Shown here: positions 45,686-53,968 of the stretch, one piece after another
Position numbering within the stretch: the first letter of the stretch is position 1
Layout: the number at the start of each line of letters is the position of its first letter
NCBI GenBank assembly: GCA_000024525.1
Contig: CP001769.1
Span: 1,350,001-1,414,000, forward strand
DNA length: 64,000 nt
Source of the DNA: Spirosoma linguale DSM 74
Lineage (GTDB): Bacteria > Bacteroidota > Bacteroidia > Cytophagales > Spirosomataceae
Direction: 5' to 3'
The notes under the pieces: generated by a model
Databases searched by the model: none
Told to the model about the DNA's origin: nothing
Seen by the model: only the letters and a program-made list of their open reading frames with translations
Translations under genes and position numbers: made by a program

Positions 45686-46111
45686 TCAAAACCCAATCCG
45701 CTCGCGCTTCTGCTCCACGCCCATCGAGCGTAGCACTTCCATGGCGATACGGTCGTCGTATTTGCGTTTCCAGTAGTCGGCTTCCAGACGGAGCTTGTCC
45801 AACTCCAACTGTTGCTTTTCGACGACAAGGCGTAATGTTTCGAGTTCATGACTGGCCACTTCCTCCGATTTTTCCTCTACAACCTGCGCCGGAATGGCTT
45901 CGTCGGTGAGCAGGGCGAGGGGCGAAATAGCCAAAACGTTCGCTATCTGGCTGAGTCGGGAGAGGGTTAGGTCAGTTTTGCCGCGTTCAATATCGCCGTA
46001 GGCCGTCGTGGACAGATTGAGTAGATCGGCCATGTTTTCCTGCGATAAACCCCGCTGAAGCCGTTGTAAGCGTATCTTTTCGGCCGGGCCACGATTGGTG
46101 AGAGTGCTCAT
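45686..46111 (-). CDS. XRE-family helix-turn-helix regulator with coiled-coil tail
   Basis: A 141-residue protein from ATG 46111. A Cro/CI-type helix-turn-helix occupies about 13-68 (IRLQRLQRGLSQENMADLLNLSTTAYGDIERGKTDLTLSRLSQIANVL), followed by a coiled coil of about 40 residues (LETLRLVVEKQQLELDKLRLEADYWKRKYDD). It lies 76 bases upstream of the AAA ATPase gene on the same strand and is divergent from clpP, so it may regulate either. A CCAAG/CTTGG dyad at 46204-46217 is a possible binding site. Confidence 0.88.
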   Translation of the reverse strand: MSTLTNRGPAEKIRLQRLQRGLSQENMADLLNLSTTAYGDIERGKTDLTLSRLSQIANVLAISPLALLTDEAIPAQVVEEKSEEVASHELETLRLVVEKQQLELDKLRLEADYWKRKYDDRIAMEVLRSMGVEQKRERIGF

Positions 46112-46203
46112 ATCAAGTAACAACGATAAAATCTAAACCAAAACTGACAGTGTTTTTCGTGATGATAACGCAATTTTGTAACGAAACAATTCTCGAACTT
46201 ACA

Positions 46204-46217
46204 CCAAGCGTTCTTGG
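46204..46217. promoter_or_regulatory. Possible XRE operator upstream of clpP
   Basis: CCAAGCGTTCTTGG is a 5+5 dyad with a 4-base centre lying in the 133-base divergent gap between the XRE gene and clpP. The link to the regulator is from position only. Confidence 0.3.
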
Positions 46218-46244
46218 TTTTCAAATCAAGAAGTAAACCCAATT

Positions 46245-46934
46245 ATGAATTACGAAAAAGAATTCCGCAATTTCGCCGTGCATCACATGGGTCTTAACGG
46301 CCTGACGGTGGACGGTTACGTGAAGCACACTGTGCAGAATCATAGCGTTGAAAACATGACCCGCTCGGTCATTGAAGAACGCCCCATGAACTTCCGCGAA
46401 GTAGACGTGTTCTCGCGGCTTATGGCCGACCGCATTATTTTTATGGGTCTGCCCGTTGACGACAACATCGCTAATATCATTGTAGCTCAGTTGCTCTTCC
46501 TGGAGTCGGCTGATCCTAAAAAGGACATCCTGATGTATCTGAACAGCCCGGGTGGTTCGGTTTACGCCGGTTTAGGTATTTACGACACTATGCAGTACGT
46601 TCGGCCGGATGTAGCAACCGTTTGCACCAGCCTGGCTGCGTCGATGGGTGCTGTATTGCTGGCAGGTGGTGCCGCTGGCAAGCGTTCGGCGTTGCCACAC
46701 GCCCGAGTTATGATTCACCAGCCATCGGGCGGTGCGCAGGGGCAGTCGGTCGATATCGAAATCACAGCTCGGGAAATCGTGAAGCTGCGTGTTGAATTAT
46801 ATGAAATTCTGGCGCACCACTCCGGTAAAACCGTCGAAGAAATCGAGAAAGACTCGGATCGTGACAAATGGATGCGGGCCGAAGAAGCCAAAGAATATGG
46901 CTTGATCGACGAAGTACTGCGTCGGGAAAAATAG
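46245..46934 (+). CDS. clpP: ATP-dependent Clp protease proteolytic subunit
   Basis: A 229-residue serine peptidase. The catalytic triad is Ser133 (AASMGAV), His158 (MIHQPSGG) and Asp207 (DRDKWM); the spacings of 25 and 49 equal those of E. coli ClpP. An N-terminal extension of about 35 residues relative to E. coli precedes [17 protein letters not shown] and the handle region that stacks the heptamers. It is separated from clpX by about 4 kb of island-like DNA, unlike the common clpP-clpX operon. Confidence 0.97.
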   Translation: MNYEKEFRNFAVHHMGLNGLTVDGYVKHTVQNHSVENMTRSVIEERPMNFREVDVFSRLMADRIIFMGLPVDDNIANIIVAQLLFLESADPKKDILMYLNSPGGSVYAGLGIYDTMQYVRPDVATVCTSLAASMGAVLLAGGAAGKRSALPHARVMIHQPSGGAQGQSVDIEITAREIVKLRVELYEILAHHSGKTVEEIEKDSDRDKWMRAEEAKEYGLIDEVLRREK

Positions 46935-46952
46935 TTCTGGTCGTAGCGTTTT

Positions 46953-47020
46953 AAAAAGCTATCGTTTGTGTAGTTACTGGATAAGACCTTCCTGTAACTA
47001 CTACAAACGGTAGCTTTTTT
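46953..47020 (+). terminator. Terminator of clpP
   Basis: AAAAAGCTATCGTTTGTGTA pairs with the segment ending TAGCTTTTTT near 46994-47020 with two mismatches. A long stem with a 16-base loop and a T-run forms an intrinsic terminator 18 bases after the clpP stop. Confidence 0.8.
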
Positions 47021-47103
47021 AGTGTACTGGTTCTGTTTGCTGTTGCCAGAAATGCCGGTACACACTCAGTAAGGGAAAGCCGGTACTGGGCCAGTGCCTG
47101 TTG

Positions 47104-47594
47104 CTACTCGGCTCGTTGGCGCTCGACCTGGGTCTGGTGCTGCGCCACGGCCGACTGCCAGGCAAATTCTTTGTCTTCGTGTTCGTTACGGGCAATAACC
47201 TTATCGTTCAGAAGCTTTTGACTGGTTTCCAATTCTCGTTGTCGTTTGGCCTCTGTTTGCTGACTTTCGCGGTTCAAGAACCGAAGTTGCTCGTATTGCT
47301 GTCGGTAAAGAGGGGGGCGAAGTTCCAGCGCCATAGCCGCATCCGGCGTTGTGATAAGATGTTCCTGAAACAGATTGGTTAGTTTTGCCTGGTCGTGAAT
47401 ATAGTCTTGTTTTTCGCCCTGTTGCAGGGCCAGCAGGCATAATTTAGTGTCGAGAATGTCGCTTTGTAGACGTAGTAATGGTTGCCCGGCCCTGACGGCA
47501 GTGCCGCCACCGCACCCAATACCGACAGCAGAATGGTCGTGTAAATGAGCTGGGAGCGGGTGGAGATGGTGGGGAGGTGGGTAAGAAGGTGCAT
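47104..47594 (-). pseudogene. Degenerate HlyD-type membrane-fusion protein of a bacteriocin exporter
   Basis: The minus strand starts HLLTHLPTISTRSQLIYTTILLSVLGAVAALP (the N-terminal membrane helix of a Bacteroidota HlyD). In another frame it continues AVRAGQPLLRLQSDILDTK and LALQQGEKQDYIHDQAKL, the lipoyl-type and coiled-coil parts. The stretch that should lie between them is missing, so a deletion and frameshift have fused the two. The coiled coil stops at a TAG at 47104-47106, far short of the usual 400 residues or more. No ABC peptidase-transporter partner is present. Confidence 0.7.
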
Positions 47595-47617
47595 GTATGC
47601 TATTGGATTTCTGTTCG

Positions 47618-48661
47618 TTATAATTTGAACAGGGGCTTGTTAGGGGCGACTTCCACATCTGAAAAAGGAGTAATATTTTGAGTAAGGATATTGTCAAGAA
47701 TAAAGTGACAATCTATTTCAAGAGCTGGGGAGTTAGATGATTTTCTAGCTTTTATTACAATTTTTCCTGATTCTAAAAATGTTTTATTGTATTCCTTTTT
47801 ATATTGAATGGTAACTTTTTGATAGAATTTTATGTATTTTAAATTTTTAGAGAATGGTTTGTTAGATAGTACGTTGAATTCTACTTTAATGAATCTGTAG
47901 CTGATGTCTTCAATGTACATAAAACCATTATATGAATTAGAATAAAAGCTAATCTTATGAGCTTTATATCCATTATATGTAAGCGTATCTTCATAAACGT
48001 ATTTTATATTTTTTGTATTACCTCTCATGAAATTGGGCTTTACCTTAATCAAGTCATAAAATACTACACTGTAAGGGCTATTCATAAGGTTTAAATCAAA
48101 AACTGCAAGGCTATCTTTAATCGTTGTTTCATGACTTAATAATTTGACTTGATTGTTTTCTATATTGTCAAATGCTGACACAGAAAACACCTTTATTGAT
48201 GCTTTACCTTCATAAAGACATGTATCATTTCGTTTGACAGTTTCTTGAAGTTTATATAGATTGTAAGTAGCAGGGTAATAAACATTATAGGCTAAACTCT
48301 TGAAAGCAAGCTTTACGAGTGAATCTGCTTTTATAGATTTAACTGTAATTGTCGACAAGGTATGTACTGACTGTCTTAACAAGATAATAAATGATTCTTT
48401 ACCTACTTCCAGGTAATATTGTTTTTTCTCATATCCGACACAGGAAACGCCGATATAAGAACTCAAATTTTTTTGATCAATATAAAATATACCTTGCTTG
48501 TTCGTACTTATACTTACATCACTATTATATAACTGGATATTGGCTAACTCAATAGGCTGTTTTGTGAGCGAATCTAGAACGTATCCTATGAATTTGTGAG
48601 ACTGACAATTTGCCGTATGAGATAAAAACGAGATAGTGAATAGGCAAAGTTTGATTTTCAT
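47618..48661 (-). CDS. Carboxypeptidase-regulatory-domain protein, secreted
   Basis: A 347-residue protein with a signal peptide (about 1-19, ending TANCQ). A CarboxypepD_reg-like beta-sandwich covers about 22-95 (KFIGYVLDSLTKQPIELANIQLY, ending VHTLSTITVK). The C-terminal region of about 240 residues is not recognised but resembles DUF5686-like beta domains of Bacteroidota outer-membrane proteins. The gene is AT-rich. It overlaps the stop of the upstream gene by ATGA, so the two are coupled. It belongs to the bacteriocin-type locus by position. Confidence 0.75.
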   Translation of the reverse strand: MKIKLCLFTISFLSHTANCQSHKFIGYVLDSLTKQPIELANIQLYNSDVSISTNKQGIFYIDQKNLSSYIGVSCVGYEKKQYYLEVGKESFIILLRQSVHTLSTITVKSIKADSLVKLAFKSLAYNVYYPATYNLYKLQETVKRNDTCLYEGKASIKVFSVSAFDNIENNQVKLLSHETTIKDSLAVFDLNLMNSPYSVVFYDLIKVKPNFMRGNTKNIKYVYEDTLTYNGYKAHKISFYSNSYNGFMYIEDISYRFIKVEFNVLSNKPFSKNLKYIKFYQKVTIQYKKEYNKTFLESGKIVIKARKSSNSPALEIDCHFILDNILTQNITPFSDVEVAPNKPLFKL

Positions 48662-49923
48662 CGTTGTGAAAAAGTTAAACCTGAATAGACTAACAAACCG
48701 TTTTTCAGGAATTGGCTCTCAGGTAGGTACCCAGCTGTTTTATAGCCCGCTTGTATATATATGGATAATTTTTTAAACTGTTTGTTCTTATTTAAATTAA
48801 AATTTTGGTCAATGCGCGATGTAACAGCAAAACCGAAGTTGTTTTGAGTAGTATAAAAATCAAAGCTTGAAGGCTGATTCCAAAAGTCACCATTTAGTGT
48901 AATTTTCGAATTAGCAACAAATGGGAAGCTTATTATCTTTATTCCTAGAGAAGGCCATATTTTCTTATATGTCTGCATCTGTCTAAAGTATATATTGTAG
49001 CTAGCGCTTTTTTTTTGATTAGTCAGCCAGAAATCATAGTTTATGAAGTCTCCAACTAGACATAAGCTATGGCTTACACCGAACGAATAAAAAAGATTAG
49101 GATTGATTCTAATAAAAGGATAACTAACAATAAAAGGGTTTATTATATTTAAGAAGGACCTATATGCCCAACGTTTGACTAATTGTGACTCTGTTTTGTC
49201 CAGGTCTTCATAATATATATTTCTGCTGAACTTATTATTAGTTTGAACTAGCGTTCTGGCCAAAGAAAAAACAGGGTTATAAGCTAGTCTTTGTTCTCTT
49301 TCTGAGCCTAAATTATTAGGATACTTTGCAAAGGAAAAAATGCCTTCCAGATGATACGAGTAGGAGAGTATTATTCTTGTCCAAAAATTATATTTCTGTA
49401 CTTGTAGGCTTTGCTGGCCTGTAGCTATTTGAGACTCAAAAAATCTCAAAGCTTGCCAGTTCGATTCGATTCCTGACGTATAAATTCTGCTCAAAGAAGG
49501 TTTAGACCTAACTAATAACTCTTCTAATTGATGGTCAGTGATGTTTTTGATCTTTATGTCGGGAAAGTTAAAGGAAAACTTGCTTAATTGACCACTTAAG
49601 TCAGAATAAGCCAAAGAACTTTGATAACTTTGAAAAGACTGATAGGGAATAAGGACAGTAGGTAGTAAGAGTACTTGTAATAAGGCGTTCCCTCTAGAGC
49701 TGGTATTTTCGTATAGAGTTCTTGCAAGCAAGGCTTGCAAAGTATAATGATTCTGATTGGTGGAATATACAGTAGGATATTGAAGCGGTAGCTCGAGCAG
49801 GTTTAATGAATAGACTGTATTAGAGTTATGAGTTGTATCGTCTGCAGAGCTAGTTTGGGCAACTAAGTTAAGACTCGATATTGTACAGAAAACAATTGAA
49901 AATAGTGCCGTTTTTATACTCAT
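48658..49923 (-). CDS. Secreted or outer-membrane protein of unknown function
   Basis: A 421-residue AT-rich gene. It has a signal peptide (about 1-22, ending NLVA), then a region rich in Ser, Tyr, Asn and Gln with alternating strand-like segments and an aromatic C terminus (FLKNGLLVYSGLTFSQR), as in outer-membrane barrels. No family is recognised. Translation is coupled to the carboxypeptidase-regulatory-domain gene. It starts 23 bases after the TAA of the double-glycine peptide frame, so it probably shares that transcript. Confidence 0.65.
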   Translation of the reverse strand: MSIKTALFSIVFCTISSLNLVAQTSSADDTTHNSNTVYSLNLLELPLQYPTVYSTNQNHYTLQALLARTLYENTSSRGNALLQVLLLPTVLIPYQSFQSYQSSLAYSDLSGQLSKFSFNFPDIKIKNITDHQLEELLVRSKPSLSRIYTSGIESNWQALRFFESQIATGQQSLQVQKYNFWTRIILSYSYHLEGIFSFAKYPNNLGSEREQRLAYNPVFSLARTLVQTNNKFSRNIYYEDLDKTESQLVKRWAYRSFLNIINPFIVSYPFIRINPNLFYSFGVSHSLCLVGDFINYDFWLTNQKKSASYNIYFRQMQTYKKIWPSLGIKIISFPFVANSKITLNGDFWNQPSSFDFYTTQNNFGFAVTSRIDQNFNLNKNKQFKKLSIYIQAGYKTAGYLPESQFLKNGLLVYSGLTFSQR

Positions 49924-49945
49924 TATTTAAGTAAATGGTTTAATC

Positions 49946-50188
49946 TTATTTGCTTTTTAAAGAGAAGTATGAGAGAATTTTTCTCTCATACTTCTTAAAA
50001 GGCCACCATTGTGTCATATCGAATTGTTCACCTTCGATAATTACATCTTTTACAAAGTTGGCTACGCACCAAATAACTACTCACACTACTGCTGCAGCAA
50101 GAAATCCCAAAAATCCGCCCTGTACTTCGGCTACTTCTTTTTCATTAAGTTCGTGCAGATCTGCACTAATGAGGTCAAAATTTTGCAT
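49946..50188 (-). pseudogene. Double-glycine-leader bacteriocin-type peptide gene with internal TGA
   Basis: From ATG 50188 the minus strand encodes MQNFDLISADLHELNEKEV, then AEVQGG, a double-glycine leader, then FLGFLAAAVV and a TGA at 50083-50081 (35 residues). The frame continues without further stops through VVIWCVANFVKDVIIEGEQF and WWPFKKYERK to TAA at 49948-49946, a total of 81 codons. The hydrophobic core FLGFLAAAVV-x-VVIWCVANF is like the lactobin A/cerein 7B class of peptides, and a GGA-to-TGA change would explain the stop. A 35-residue product might still be made. It heads the minus-strand locus with the broken HlyD gene. Confidence 0.65.
49963..49995. repeat. Perfect 15-bp hairpin
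   Basis: Arms AGAAGTATGAGAGAA (49963-49977) and TTCTCTCATACTTCT (49981-49995) are perfectly complementary around a TTT loop. It lies at the 3' end of the peptide frame. It may act as an attenuating terminator between the peptide gene and downstream genes, but no strong T-run follows on either strand. Confidence 0.7.
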
Positions 50189-50299
50189 TATAAATCAATT
50201 TAGGGTTTCCCAATTGCCGAGCCTTGTCTTCACCTCTAGGGCTGGTATATCTGGCTGTGTTTGGTCTTAATAAAATTGATAAGCCTACGCCAAGTTACC

Positions 50300-50335
50300 T
50301 ATTCAGAATTGAGTCAAGTGATTTAATTCTGAATA
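50300..50335. repeat. 11-base perfect inverted repeat in the divergent gap
   Basis: TATTCAGAATT (50300-50310) and AATTCTGAATA (50325-50335) are perfect complements with a 14-base gap. This could be an operator of the neighbouring XRE protein or a leader hairpin of the peptide transcript. Confidence 0.5.
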
Positions 50336-50356
50336 AGACTATTCATATATGAATTG

Positions 50357-50386
50357 GAAGTATAGAATTTTTTTGTCAAAGTCAAA
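50357..50386 (-). promoter_or_regulatory. Possible promoter of the peptide locus
   Basis: On the minus strand TTTG (50386-50383), 18 bases, then TATACTTC (50364-50357), a partial TAnnTTTG match. It points towards the peptide gene start 169 bases away. Confidence 0.35.
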
Positions 50387-50451
50387 GACTTTATGTAACC
50401 TGAAATACACATCTGAGTCCTAATGGGTAGGAGCAGCTTCATCCAGCTTAT

Positions 50452-50715
50452 ATGCCCTTTAACTATACAAAACTTCGACGCTTACGCGAACTCTTCGGCT
50501 ACTCGCAGGCAGCGGTGGCTTTTACCCTAAACGTAGCTCAATCGACCTATTATCGGCTGGAGGCTGGAAAATCAAAGCTTGATCCGGATCAGTTGAAAGC
50601 TGTTGCCCGCTTGTACGGGATCACTGTAGAGGAACTTTTGGAATACGAATCGTCGCAACTGGTTCAACTGGTGCTGTCACGCGATTCGTTAGTGAAGCTT
50701 CGAAACGATACGTAG
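50452..50715 (+). CDS. XRE-family helix-turn-helix regulator
   Basis: An 87-residue protein with a Cro/CI helix-turn-helix over about 5-62: KLRRLRELFGYSQAAVAFTLNVAQSTYYRLEAGKSKLDPDQLKAVARLYGITVEEL. The short C-terminal tail has no recognised domain. It lies between the divergent peptide locus and clpX; regulation of the peptide locus is the natural guess. A terminator-like hairpin at 50795-50830 separates it from clpX. Confidence 0.85.
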   Translation: MPFNYTKLRRLRELFGYSQAAVAFTLNVAQSTYYRLEAGKSKLDPDQLKAVARLYGITVEELLEYESSQLVQLVLSRDSLVKLRNDT

Positions 50716-50758
50716 AAAGATATATCTATTGTGTTGACTATCTCTGATCTTACCCTTA

Positions 50759-50790
50759 CTTGCCGCTTGATAAATCTGTGGTTAACTTTG
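50759..50790 (+). promoter_or_regulatory. Promoter of clpX
   Basis: CTTG (50759-50762), 20 bases, then TAACTTTG (50783-50790), a full match to TAnnTTTG. Transcription would start near 50797. Confidence 0.6.
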
Positions 50791-50794
50791 CAAA

Positions 50795-50830
50795 CATCTG
50801 TCCTGATCGGGTAATTCAGATGGGTTTTTT
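50795..50830 (+). terminator. Terminator-like hairpin just before clpX
   Basis: CATCTG (50795-50800) and CAGATG (50817-50822) can pair, with a possible inner CC/GG pair, and GGGTTTTTT follows. It could end the XRE transcript, or act as an attenuator because it begins at the predicted start point of the clpX transcript. Confidence 0.5.
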
Positions 50831-50945
50831 CTTGAAATTAGCCTAACAAAGTATTTAAAAGATCTGTTTAAGCAGGCAGGAAGGACAGACGCATACGGGT
50901 CTTCTCTCTCTGTTAACCCCCAGCCATTTTACTCTGCAACCGTTC

Positions 50946-52178
50946 ATGCCTCAAATCAGTTGCTCGTTCTGCGGACGACGCAAAAACGAAGTAATGATGC
51001 TCCTCTCGGGCATCGACGCACACATATGTAATTACTGTATCGAACAGGGTCACCAGGTGGTGCTGGAAGAAATGCGCCCCAAACGCAGCGAACCCGTCGA
51101 ACTAAATATTAACCTCATAAAGCCCATCGATATGAAGCGACACCTTGACCAATACGTTATTGGTCAGGATGATGCCAAAAAGTCGATCACGGTAGCCGTT
51201 TACAATCATTACAAGCGGTTGATGCAGCCGAAGACGAATGACGATGTAACGATTGAGAAATCGAATATTATTATGGTGGGCGAAACCGGTACAGGTAAAA
51301 CCTATCTGGCCCGCTCCATCGCCAAAATTCTTGAAGTACCGTTCTGTATCGCCGATGCCACTGTCATTACGGAGGCTGGTTATGTAGGCGAAGATGTGGA
51401 AACGATTCTGACGCGCCTGTTGCAGGCCGCCGATTATAACGTTGAAGCCGCTGAACGAGGCATTGTGTACATCGATGAGATCGATAAGATCGCCCGTAAG
51501 TCAGATAACCCCAGCATCACCCGCGATGTAAGTGGCGAAGGCGTTCAGCAGGCTTTGCTGAAATTACTGGAAGGCTCAGTAGTGAACGTACCCCCTCAGG
51601 GTGGGCGCAAGCACCCCGACCAGCGCCTGATAGCCCTCAATACCGAGAACATCCTGTTCATCTGCGGGGGCGCTTTTGACGGTATCGAGCGGCATATTAC
51701 CAAACGGATAAACACCCGGCCCATTGGCTTCTCCGGTGATCGTCGGCTTAACGATACCTTCGAACGGGGTCACTTAATGCGGTATATATCTGCCCTTGAT
51801 TTGAAATCATTCGGCCTGATTCCGGAGCTTATTGGCCGCTTGCCGGTGTTGACCCACCTCGAACCGCTCGACCGCGACGCGTTGATGCAGATTTTGACGG
51901 AGCCGAAAAACGCAATTACCAAACAGTACAATAAACTATTCCAGATGGAGGGTATTACCCTGCACTGGGACCCCAGCGCTCTGAATTATATTGTCGATCA
52001 GGCGTTACAATACGGACTTGGGGCGCGCGGTTTACGCTCAATTTGTGAATCCATTATTACCGATGCAATGTTTGAGATGCCTTCTCAAACGGGTGTGAAA
52101 GAGCTAACTGTTAGCCTGGAATATGCCCGTGAAAAGTTCGGCAAATCGAGCACCTATCAACTTCGATCTGTAGCCTGA
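50946..52178 (+). CDS. clpX: ATP-dependent Clp protease ATP-binding subunit ClpX
   Basis: A 410-residue AAA+ unfoldase. An N-terminal zinc finger uses Cys6, Cys9, Cys28 and Cys31; Walker A reads GETGTGKT (about 113-120) and Walker [10 protein letters not shown]. The ClpP-binding IGF loop is at about 259-261 (RPIGFSG), and the sensor-2 motif [12 protein letters not shown] is near the C terminus. It feeds unfolded substrates to ClpP. It has its own promoter and terminator and is about 4 kb from clpP in this window. Confidence 0.97.
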   Translation: MPQISCSFCGRRKNEVMMLLSGIDAHICNYCIEQGHQVVLEEMRPKRSEPVELNINLIKPIDMKRHLDQYVIGQDDAKKSITVAVYNHYKRLMQPKTNDDVTIEKSNIIMVGETGTGKTYLARSIAKILEVPFCIADATVITEAGYVGEDVETILTRLLQAADYNVEAAERGIVYIDEIDKIARKSDNPSITRDVSGEGVQQALLKLLEGSVVNVPPQGGRKHPDQRLIALNTENILFICGGAFDGIERHITKRINTRPIGFSGDRRLNDTFERGHLMRYISALDLKSFGLIPELIGRLPVLTHLEPLDRDALMQILTEPKNAITKQYNKLFQMEGITLHWDPSALNYIVDQALQYGLGARGLRSICESIITDAMFEMPSQTGVKELTVSLEYAREKFGKSSTYQLRSVA

Positions 52179-52197
52179 TTTCTATAAAACCTGGTTT

Positions 52198-52243
52198 AAA
52201 CGAAAGGGCCCGACTTCATTTTTGAAGTCGGGCCCTTTCGTTT
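52198..52243. terminator. 21-bp perfect terminator hairpin after clpX
   Basis: Arms 52198-52218 and 52223-52243 are perfectly complementary around a TTTT loop, with core AAAGGGCCCGACTTCA. It is an exceptionally stable terminator 19 bases after the clpX stop. Confidence 0.85.
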
Positions 52244-52602
52244 AAGAAAATATTTTCCTTAAATGCACCCTTATTAATCTATTAAATATATAGAATAAAA
52301 ATCATATCAATTAGTGATTAAATGTTTTTAAGATTACTTAATTGCCGAGAGGAAGGACAATAGGTCATTGTCCTTATAATCAATTTGTTAGTTGTTAGTT
52401 TGGTGGGTAAGGGATATAGGTTTTAAAGAGTAAAGAAATTGGGTTAATTCTTGTTACGGTTAACCTTTTGAATAATCGCATATAGTCATGTTGTTTTTAA
52501 TCTACTATACAAAATCATTTTTTTATTCTGTACGCTAACAAATGAATAGCGTTCTAGTTCATCAGGTTGATAACTCAAACGTTCACTTTTAAATCATACA
52601 GT
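52244..52602. other. AT-rich intergenic region
   Basis: This 359-base gap shows no gene. It probably holds the promoter of the lipoprotein gene at 52603. The 14 bases before that start, TTTTAAATCATACA, recur before the second lipoprotein gene as TTTTTAAACCATACG. Confidence 0.4.
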
Positions 52603-53217
52603 ATGCGTATGCTTTCCAAACATCTTTTCACTGCGCTTTTAGGCACCGCTATTTTTTCATCTTGTAGCCGTCCCGTAGCTTATTTTCAGCCAAGCGCCCG
52701 TGAGCACTACACAACAGCTTCGTCAACTGCTACCCCCATAGTCTCTTCTGAAAAGGCAACACCCGCGCCTATTGAGGCAACGGCACCTCTTGCTGTAACG
52801 ACACCCGCCGAACAGGTTGCTCAAACCAATACCGCAATCGATCAGGTGGATGCGCTGGTGCGGAACGATAGCAAATTAAGTGCTGACAAAACGGTTCAAA
52901 AGCGCCTGAACCGGGTGCGTACATTGCTGGCTTCTACGTCGGCAAAAGCAACGGCCACCCCGGAAGTCGCCAGTGCGCCGAAAAAAATGAATCTGATGGA
53001 GCGGATGATGCTCAAGAAGATGAACAAAAAAATCAGCAAACAACTGGCTCCTGCTAACCCAGATCAAACCATGTCGAGCCGGGGTACGCTGGCTGCGGGT
53101 GCTGTGTTGGTTATTATCGGTTTGCTGCTGCTGGTACTAACCTCGGGTACGGCATCGACAATTGGCCTTGTAGCTGTTCTGGTCGGTGCGGTGATTCTGC
53201 TGATCGGATTATTATAA
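52603..53217 (+). CDS. Putative lipoprotein with hydrophobic C terminus (paralogue 1)
   Basis: A 204-residue protein from ATG 52603 (MRMLSKHLFTALLGTAIFSSC, or two codons later). The lipobox-type IFSSC is followed by SRPVAYFQPSAREH. A Thr/Ala/Pro-rich linker, a helical middle (VDALVRNDSKLSADKTVQKRLNRVRTLL) and a basic KKMNLMERMMLKKMNKKI stretch follow. The last 45 residues hold two hydrophobic segments (AAGAVLVIIGLLLLVLTSG and VAVLVGAVILLIGLL). It combines a lipid anchor at one end with membrane-type segments at the other. No function is recognised. It forms a tandem pair with the next gene. Confidence 0.7.
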   Translation: MRMLSKHLFTALLGTAIFSSCSRPVAYFQPSAREHYTTASSTATPIVSSEKATPAPIEATAPLAVTTPAEQVAQTNTAIDQVDALVRNDSKLSADKTVQKRLNRVRTLLASTSAKATATPEVASAPKKMNLMERMMLKKMNKKISKQLAPANPDQTMSSRGTLAAGAVLVIIGLLLLVLTSGTASTIGLVAVLVGAVILLIGLL

Positions 53218-53322
53218 CTGCCCCGAAGCCACTGCCAAAAATTTTGTCAATCTCTTAACAAACGATCATAGTTGAAGTTGTTAGGAATGTTATTTCAATC
53301 ATCCATTTTTAAACCATACGTT

Positions 53323-53949
53323 ATGAACACGTTGTCTAAACATCTTTTTGCCGCTTTTTTAGGTACAGCTATTTTATCATCCTGCAGCCGCCCTGTGGCT
53401 TATTTCCAGCCAAGTGCGCGTGAAAGTTTCAAGTCAGCCCAGCCCGAAGTGGCTGTGGCTTCTACACCCGTTGACGTTGCTCAGCCAGTAGCCGCAGTAT
53501 CGCCCGTACCTGTTTCTATGGCAGCTCCCGCTACATCGGCTGATGAGCAGCTCGCACAGACCAAAGAGGCTGTAAAACAGGTCGATGCTTATGTTCGGAA
53601 TGATAATAAACTGGCCTCGAACAAAAAGTTGGCAAAGCGCATGGAGCGGTTAAACGAGATGTTGGCAACGACAACCACAAAAGCAACCGTCGCTACGAAC
53701 ACGGCTTCGACTAAAAAAATGTCCCTGATGGAGCGCACTATGCTCAAGAAAATGGACAAAAAGATCAAAAACCATGTGGCTCCCGATCAAACAAAAGCGA
53801 TGAACAGCAACGTACGACTGGGTATCATCATCGGTATTGTCGGTTTGCTGTTGCTCATTCTGGGCGGTGGTAGCGTACTTGGTGTGATCGGTGGTATCGG
53901 TTTTGTAGTTGGTTTGGTGCTGGTTCTGCTGGGCGTCATCAATTCATAA
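53323..53949 (+). CDS. Putative lipoprotein with hydrophobic C terminus (paralogue 2)
   Basis: A 208-residue paralogue of the preceding gene, from ATG 53323. MNTLSKHLFAAFLGTAILSSC and SRPVAYFQPSARES match closely. The helical region VDAYVRNDNKLASNKKLAKRMERLNEML and the basic KKMSLMERTMLKKMDKKIKN are conserved, while the Pro/Ala-rich linker differs strongly. Two Gly-rich hydrophobic segments end the protein (LGIIIGIVGLLLLILGGG and IGFVVGLVLVLLGVI). Local duplication is likely, followed by divergence of the linker. Confidence 0.7.
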   Translation: MNTLSKHLFAAFLGTAILSSCSRPVAYFQPSARESFKSAQPEVAVASTPVDVAQPVAAVSPVPVSMAAPATSADEQLAQTKEAVKQVDAYVRNDNKLASNKKLAKRMERLNEMLATTTTKATVATNTASTKKMSLMERTMLKKMDKKIKNHVAPDQTKAMNSNVRLGIIIGIVGLLLLILGGGSVLGVIGGIGFVVGLVLVLLGVINS

Positions 53950-53968
53950 GTAGTTCTTATTGACTGGT

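Noticed and set aside
47101..47382. Plus-strand frame of 93 codons
   Set aside because: It is antisense to the recognisable HlyD remnant.
50081..50083. TGA read as selenocysteine or another recoded residue
   Set aside because: No selenocysteine element or selenoprotein family match is visible; a simple nonsense change from GGA explains it better.
49950..50270. Plus-strand frame of 106 codons
   Set aside because: It is antisense to the double-glycine peptide frame and contains Ser/Thr-rich shadow sequence.
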